DNA from: a bacterium
GTDB taxonomy: Bacteria; Bacteroidota; Ignavibacteria; Kapaibacteriales; UBA961
Assembly (NCBI GenBank): GCA_022844575.1
Contig: JALHLL010000149.1
Coordinates: forward strand, 1-8,889
DNA length: 8,889 bases
Direction: 5' to 3'
Position numbers and translations under genes: made by a program
The notes under the pieces: generated by a model
What the model saw: the letters and a program-made list of their open reading frames with translations, nothing else
Told to the model about the DNA's origin: nothing
Database searches by the model: none
In this document: positions 4,946-8,889 of the stretch, piece by piece
Layout of the letters: every line of letters begins with the position of its first letter
Numbering within the stretch: position 1 is the stretch's first letter

Positions 4946-6556
4946 ATGAAAATTAAAAGTATACAAATAAAAAATGGTTTCAAAAGATTCTTTGATCTAA
5001 CGATTGATTTAGGTGAAAACCCAAAAAGGATAATTGCACTTGTCGGTAGTAATGGTTGTGGGAAAAGTAGTGTCTTTGATGCTATGCTTTATGCTCAAAG
5101 TCGTCGTTCTGGGTTTATAGGAAAACACCACGGGCGTGGCAATGATTACTTTTTCATGAATACAACTGGATTACTAGATAGAAGTGTTTCTATACAGTTT
5201 GATGAAGGTCACATGAATGAAGTCTTTCAAAAGAGACAATCCCGTAATTCTGAAAAAACTTTATTTTCATTAAGAAGTCCATATCGTTATAACAACCAGG
5301 TGAAGGCACAAACTATACAAAGTTTACTACCAATAGAGCAGAATGGTTATGGTGCGCCCTTAACTTCTGAAATTGATGAAAGAATGGAGCAAAACTACTT
5401 AAGACTTCATGCGAAGTATAACGATTATCTTCACCAAGAAGACTGTAGACCGTCAGAAGCTATGGAACATATTCTTGGTGTGTTAAATAAATCACTACGT
5501 AACTGCTTGAATATAGAATTGGTGAGTATGGGAAATGTTGTGAATGATGAGGGTACATTATTCTTTAAAAAAAGTGACCAAGAAATTCAATTTAGTTTTA
5601 ATGTATTATCTTCCGGTGAGAAAGAAGTTGTTGATATTGTCCTTGATCTTTATTTGCGAAAAGATGAATATACGGATACTATTTTTCTTATAGACGAACC
5701 TGAATTACACATCAATACATCAATACAGCGTAAACTCTTAGCTGAAATAAATAAATTAGTTGGAACTGATTGTCAAATTTGGGTAGCAACACATAGTATT
5801 GGATTTTTGAGGGCATTACAACAAGATTTTAATAATGACTGCGATATAATATATTTTGACGAAGTTAAAGGGCTAGGTAATACCCAAGTTACTTTAAAAC
5901 CTTCAGAAAAAACACCTCAATTGTGGAAGAAAGTTTTCTCAATAGCACTCGATGACTTATCTGGGTTAGTGAGTCCAAGAAGAATAATATATTGTGAAGG
6001 TAGAGCTGAACCAACAAGTGATGGCGAAGAAAGAGGAATGGATGCTATAGTGTATAATAATATATTCTGTAAGAAATACCCAGATACACTTTTTATTTCG
6101 AGTGGTGGAAATACGGAACTTGATCAGAGAAGTGCTATTGCGATTTCAATATTATCAAAGGTCTTTAATGATGTTGAAATATGGGTTTTGAAAGATAGGG
6201 ATTTATCCTCAAGTTCACTAAGCACAGAACAAGATAGACAGAATTATCTCCGAAACAATAAAACACACCATAGGGTTTTAAACAGGTTTGAAATAGAGAA
6301 CTATCTATTCGACAAGAATGTTTTAGAATGTTATTGCGAAGAGGAAGGGTACAAATTTGACGAACCTGCTTATGATGCGTTCGTTAATGATGTAAATACT
6401 ATAAACCTCAAAAATCAAACGGGGAGAATTAAAAATTACTGTAGTATTCCTCATAATGTCAATCCTGAAAAATTTAAAATAAACTTATCTAGATATATCA
6501 CTGAAGGTACGGATGTTTACAAGGAATTGGAAGAATGTATTTTTAACGGACAGTAA
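4946..6556 (+). CDS. ABC-type (AAA_15/AAA_21-like) ATPase fused to a C-terminal TOPRIM/DUF4435-like nuclease domain
   Basis: 536 residues from the ATG at 4946; a TTG at 4919 would add nine residues, but MKIKSIQIKNGFKRF is the usual beginning of this ATPase class. The ATPase part (about 1-320) has Walker A GSNGCGKSS at 34-42, ABC signature LSSGEKE at 221-227, Walker B TIFLIDEPELH at 245-255 (catalytic E251) and the switch histidine in ATHS at 281-284. A short middle segment leads into a TOPRIM-like part (about 345-536) with the metal-binding glutamate in YCEG (E351), SSGGN at 385-389, the DRD acidic motif at 417-419 and FEIENYL at 448-454, the last typical of DUF4435. The order ATPase then TOPRIM is that of OLD nucleases and of fused PARIS (AriA-AriB) proteins. 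Expected role: ATP-dependent sensing that licenses DNA or RNA cleavage. It is the last gene of the cassette; 6557-6660 behind it holds no convincing terminator. Confidence 0.85.
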   Translation: MKIKSIQIKNGFKRFFDLTIDLGENPKRIIALVGSNGCGKSSVFDAMLYAQSRRSGFIGKHHGRGNDYFFMNTTGLLDRSVSIQFDEGHMNEVFQKRQSRNSEKTLFSLRSPYRYNNQVKAQTIQSLLPIEQNGYGAPLTSEIDERMEQNYLRLHAKYNDYLHQEDCRPSEAMEHILGVLNKSLRNCLNIELVSMGNVVNDEGTLFFKKSDQEIQFSFNVLSSGEKEVVDIVLDLYLRKDEYTDTIFLIDEPELHINTSIQRKLLAEINKLVGTDCQIWVATHSIGFLRALQQDFNNDCDIIYFDEVKGLGNTQVTLKPSEKTPQLWKKVFSIALDDLSGLVSPRRIIYCEGRAEPTSDGEERGMDAIVYNNIFCKKYPDTLFISSGGNTELDQRSAIAISILSKVFNDVEIWVLKDRDLSSSSLSTEQDRQNYLRNNKTHHRVLNRFEIENYLFDKNVLECYCEEEGYKFDEPAYDAFVNDVNTINLKNQTGRIKNYCSIPHNVNPEKFKINLSRYITEGTDVYKELEECIFNGQ

Positions 6557-6660
6557 ATGTAAAGCTAATATTTGTCTTTATTTTCATAGTTCTTACCTAC
6601 CGGAACTCATAAAAACATACTTCCATATAGTGTAATTGTGTAAAGTTACTTCAGTGTTTC

Positions 6661-8634
6661 CTACATCCCCGACTTTTTCAAAAAGGAGATAAAGTTATTT
6701 TGGTTTGCATCATAAGGGGTTTTGGCTATTAATTTCTCACTGGGGGTGAGAATTACATATAAAGGTAATTCCACCGAACCATAGCGTGTTTCCTGCATAT
6801 CTTGGTTTATCTTATCCTGTGGCACATGGCGGCGGTCGGTATATAAACGTAGCTTTATCATTTTATTCATTTCATCTTGCACTTCTTTTCGTGGAAACAT
6901 ATTCTTTTCCATCCAACGGCAATTAGTGCATGATACGCCTGTAAAGTCAATAAAAAGCGGTTTACCTGTTTTTTTAGCTTCCGCCAATGCTTGGTTATAA
7001 TCTTCCAACCATACTTCGCCCGATGCTTCAGCCGTTGTTGTGCTTGTACCTGTAGTAGTTGCCGGTATATTCAGATTGGATGATTCCACATACACAAAGG
7101 GTTCCAACATCCCTATTGTATTACCTTGCATTCCGCCGATAATATAAAATGAGAGTGTTGCAAATATCAATGCAAAACTTGCTCTTGGCGAGCCGACAAA
7201 TTGTAAAGGCGAATCGAGTTTTAATTTGAATACGCCAAGTACATAAAGAGTAATTAAAATGCTACATCCCGCCCATATTGCCAATACCGCCTCACGTGAT
7301 ATTATACCCCATCCCAAAACACTATCTGTACGCGCAAAATAGCTTACGGCAAAAGCAATTTCCACAAAGCCGAATACTACCTTTATATTATTCATCCATC
7401 CGCCTGCACGTGGCAATTTGGTTAATAAGGTAGGTACCAATGCCAAAAGAAAAAACGGCAATGCAAATACTGCCGCATAGAGTATCATTGCTACTATGGG
7501 CTTGAACCATTCGCCGCCTGCTGCCATCATGCTGGTAGTATTAACAAACGGTACGGTACAGGTAAACGATGTCATGGAAAATACCATACCCATTAAAGCC
7601 GATGCGCCATAGCCGTGTTTTTGTCCCGATTTTTTATTGAGTGAGTTGATAAGTCCCGAAGGTAATTGTATCTCATAAGCCCCGAATAAGTTGAAGGAGA
7701 TTATGAGAAACAATGCCGCCAATGCAAGGTTAAGCCATGGGTTCGAGGCAATATCACGCCCTGCCGATGCGCCGAAAAATATGGCAACCACCACCCCGAA
7801 TACTACAAACGTGGTCATAATTCCCAGCGAATACACTAAGGAATCGAGAAAGGGTTTTGTATGCTCTTTTTCGGCACGTTTGGTAAAAAACGAAACGGTT
7901 ATCGGTATCATAGGATACACACAGGGCATAAGCCAAGAGAGCATCCCAAGTCCGAAGGCACTAAGTAATAGTGTAGCCCATGAATTATCTTGTGTTTCGT
8001 TTGCGGGTAATTGTTCCTTTTGTATTTCTTTTGTTTGTTCTTGCGCTTTTGGTGTTTCCGTATTAGTAGGTGGCGGTACTTGCGCATGTTGCGTGCTTTG
8101 AGTATCTGCCGGCATAACAACTGCATTAGCATCTTCTTCCGTTACGGTTACTTTTACTATTGCCGTGAAGTCATCGGTAGGAATACAACTTGAGGTATCA
8201 CATAATTGCATATTTGCAATAATCTTTACATCGTAGCTACCTTTTTTGGCTGTCGCTTTTATTTTTATCGGTACATCGAATGTTACGCTACCTTCATAGA
8301 TCTCTGTTTCGAATTCAAAGCCCTCATCGTATTCCTTTTTGCCTTTGGGGTCTTTTACTTTGCCGTCAAGTTGTACAATACCATCAGGTGCCACAGAAAA
8401 GATAGTATAGTTCGGGCCTATACCGTCTGCATTCAATTGTTCACGTTGTGGAAAGGTATGCCAATGTTTATCGAGTGTTACGGTAAATTTTACTTTGGCA
8501 CTTTCCCCTGCTTTTACACTTAGTTCCGTCGGTTTTACCGAAGCCGAAGCATGGCGTTTTCTTTCCGCCGCAGTGGCAAATACCGTACCTAAGGCACATA
8601 ATAGAGCAATGTATATGAACAGTTTCCGATTCAT
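6661..8634 (-). CDS. dsbD: Thiol:disulfide interchange protein DsbD
   Basis: Inner-membrane protein that carries reducing power from cytoplasmic thioredoxin to periplasmic thiol proteins. It has 657 residues, slightly longer than the E. coli protein. Order of parts: signal peptide 1-23 (cleavage near FATAA), periplasmic N-terminal immunoglobulin-like domain about 32-165 with the cysteine pair C145 and C150 (CDTSSC), a Pro/Gln/Thr-rich linker 175-215, the eight-helix membrane domain about 218-510 with redox cysteines C238 (in MPCVYPMIP) and C359 (in FTCTVPF), a Thr-rich linker 524-536, and a periplasmic thioredoxin-like domain 540-657 with C569-T-N-C572. All six cysteines of the electron relay are present, so it should be active. 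It lies downstream of a thioredoxin gene on the same strand with 127 nt between them, so it may have its own promoter; a weak TTGTGT/TATTTT pair precedes it. It converges with the cassette. Confidence 0.94.
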   Translation of the reverse strand: MNRKLFIYIALLCALGTVFATAAERKRHASASVKPTELSVKAGESAKVKFTVTLDKHWHTFPQREQLNADGIGPNYTIFSVAPDGIVQLDGKVKDPKGKKEYDEGFEFETEIYEGSVTFDVPIKIKATAKKGSYDVKIIANMQLCDTSSCIPTDDFTAIVKVTVTEEDANAVVMPADTQSTQHAQVPPPTNTETPKAQEQTKEIQKEQLPANETQDNSWATLLLSAFGLGMLSWLMPCVYPMIPITVSFFTKRAEKEHTKPFLDSLVYSLGIMTTFVVFGVVVAIFFGASAGRDIASNPWLNLALAALFLIISFNLFGAYEIQLPSGLINSLNKKSGQKHGYGASALMGMVFSMTSFTCTVPFVNTTSMMAAGGEWFKPIVAMILYAAVFALPFFLLALVPTLLTKLPRAGGWMNNIKVVFGFVEIAFAVSYFARTDSVLGWGIISREAVLAIWAGCSILITLYVLGVFKLKLDSPLQFVGSPRASFALIFATLSFYIIGGMQGNTIGMLEPFVYVESSNLNIPATTTGTSTTTAEASGEVWLEDYNQALAEAKKTGKPLFIDFTGVSCTNCRWMEKNMFPRKEVQDEMNKMIKLRLYTDRRHVPQDKINQDMQETRYGSVELPLYVILTPSEKLIAKTPYDANQNNFISFLKKSGM

Positions 8635-8761
8635 TGATATGTATTCTGTTTTGTTGCTGAAGTATTTATAAGCAATAAAAATAGCGTTTTTCGCCTATCT
8701 GACACAATTTTGCATGACGAATAAGTATCTCAATCAAGTGCCTAAGGGGGACTCTTTTATA

Positions 8762-8889
8762 TTATAGCAGCGATTCCATTTGGCTTTTTAGTTGCGGATA
8801 AGGCAAAGCACCGCTTTGCCGCCATACTTGTTGCCCTGCCTTAAACACCATAAGGGTAGGTATGGAACTGATGGCATAGTGTTGTGCTA
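8762..8889 (-). CDS. trxA: Thioredoxin, C-terminal fragment (5' part beyond window edge)
   Basis: Only the last 41 codons are inside the window. The peptide YAISSIPTLMVFKAGQQ contains the cis-proline loop (SIPTL) and the following beta strand of thioredoxins, and SGALPYPQLKSQME matches the final helix region of TrxA-like proteins. The CxxC active site lies outside the window. Thioredoxin is the natural cytosolic electron donor of DsbD, the next gene downstream on the same strand, which supports a working pair. Another thioredoxin-fold protein cannot be excluded from so short a piece. Confidence 0.82.
   Translation of the reverse strand, partial: AQHYAISSIPTLMVFKAGQQVWRQSGALPYPQLKSQMESLL

Noticed and set aside
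6557..6660. Terminator between the convergent cassette and dsbD
   Set aside because: Only 4-bp stems such as GTAA/TTAC are seen and no hairpin is followed by a T-run on either strand.
7691..8101. 136-codon plus-strand open frame opposite dsbD
   Set aside because: Antisense shadow of a clear membrane-protein gene with all DsbD motifs on the other strand.

Overview
The window looks like a chromosomal segment from a Bacteroidota/Chlorobiota-type (FCB group) bacterium; I cannot name the genus. The pointers are a bacillithiol deacetylase (BshB1), an NMN adenylyltransferase fused to a Nudix domain, a DsbD with a C-terminal thioredoxin-like domain next to a thioredoxin, and upstream sequences that fit the TAnnTTTG promoter box of Bacteroidota. 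The placement is an inference, not a proof.

Layout. (1) 1-1381, minus strand: a two-gene unit, an NMNAT/Nudix bifunctional enzyme followed after 2 nt by bshB1, which runs off the left edge. (2) 1382-1520: a divergent promoter region. (3) 1521-2687, plus strand: a PLP-dependent class I aminotransferase of the methionine/kynurenine aminotransferase type. (4) 2688-3374: about 690 bases with no credible protein gene but rich in inverted repeats. It holds an AT-rich hairpin, a GC-containing hairpin, a long T/A hairpin, a 17-bp stem enclosing two small hairpins (possible structured RNA) with a TATAAT box in front, a REP-like composite inverted repeat, and a sigma70-like promoter just before the next gene. 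(5) 3375-6556, plus strand: a three-gene, AT-rich cassette made of an Nmad3-like protein (nucleotide modification associated domain 3), a small two-transmembrane-helix protein with a helical cytoplasmic tail, and an ABC-type ATPase fused to a TOPRIM/DUF4435-like nuclease domain. (6) 6661-8634, minus strand: DsbD, convergent with the cassette. (7) 8762-8889, minus strand: the C-terminal end of a thioredoxin.

How it works together. The flanking genes are housekeeping functions: NAD metabolism, low-molecular-weight thiol synthesis, amino-acid transamination and thiol-disulfide transfer to the periplasm. The cassette is different in base composition and content. An ATPase-TOPRIM fusion is the architecture of OLD-family and PARIS-type (AriA/AriB) anti-phage proteins; the two-helix membrane protein and the nucleotide-modification-type protein are unusual partners. 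I read it as a candidate, possibly undescribed, three-gene defence system. No single sequence feature proves this.
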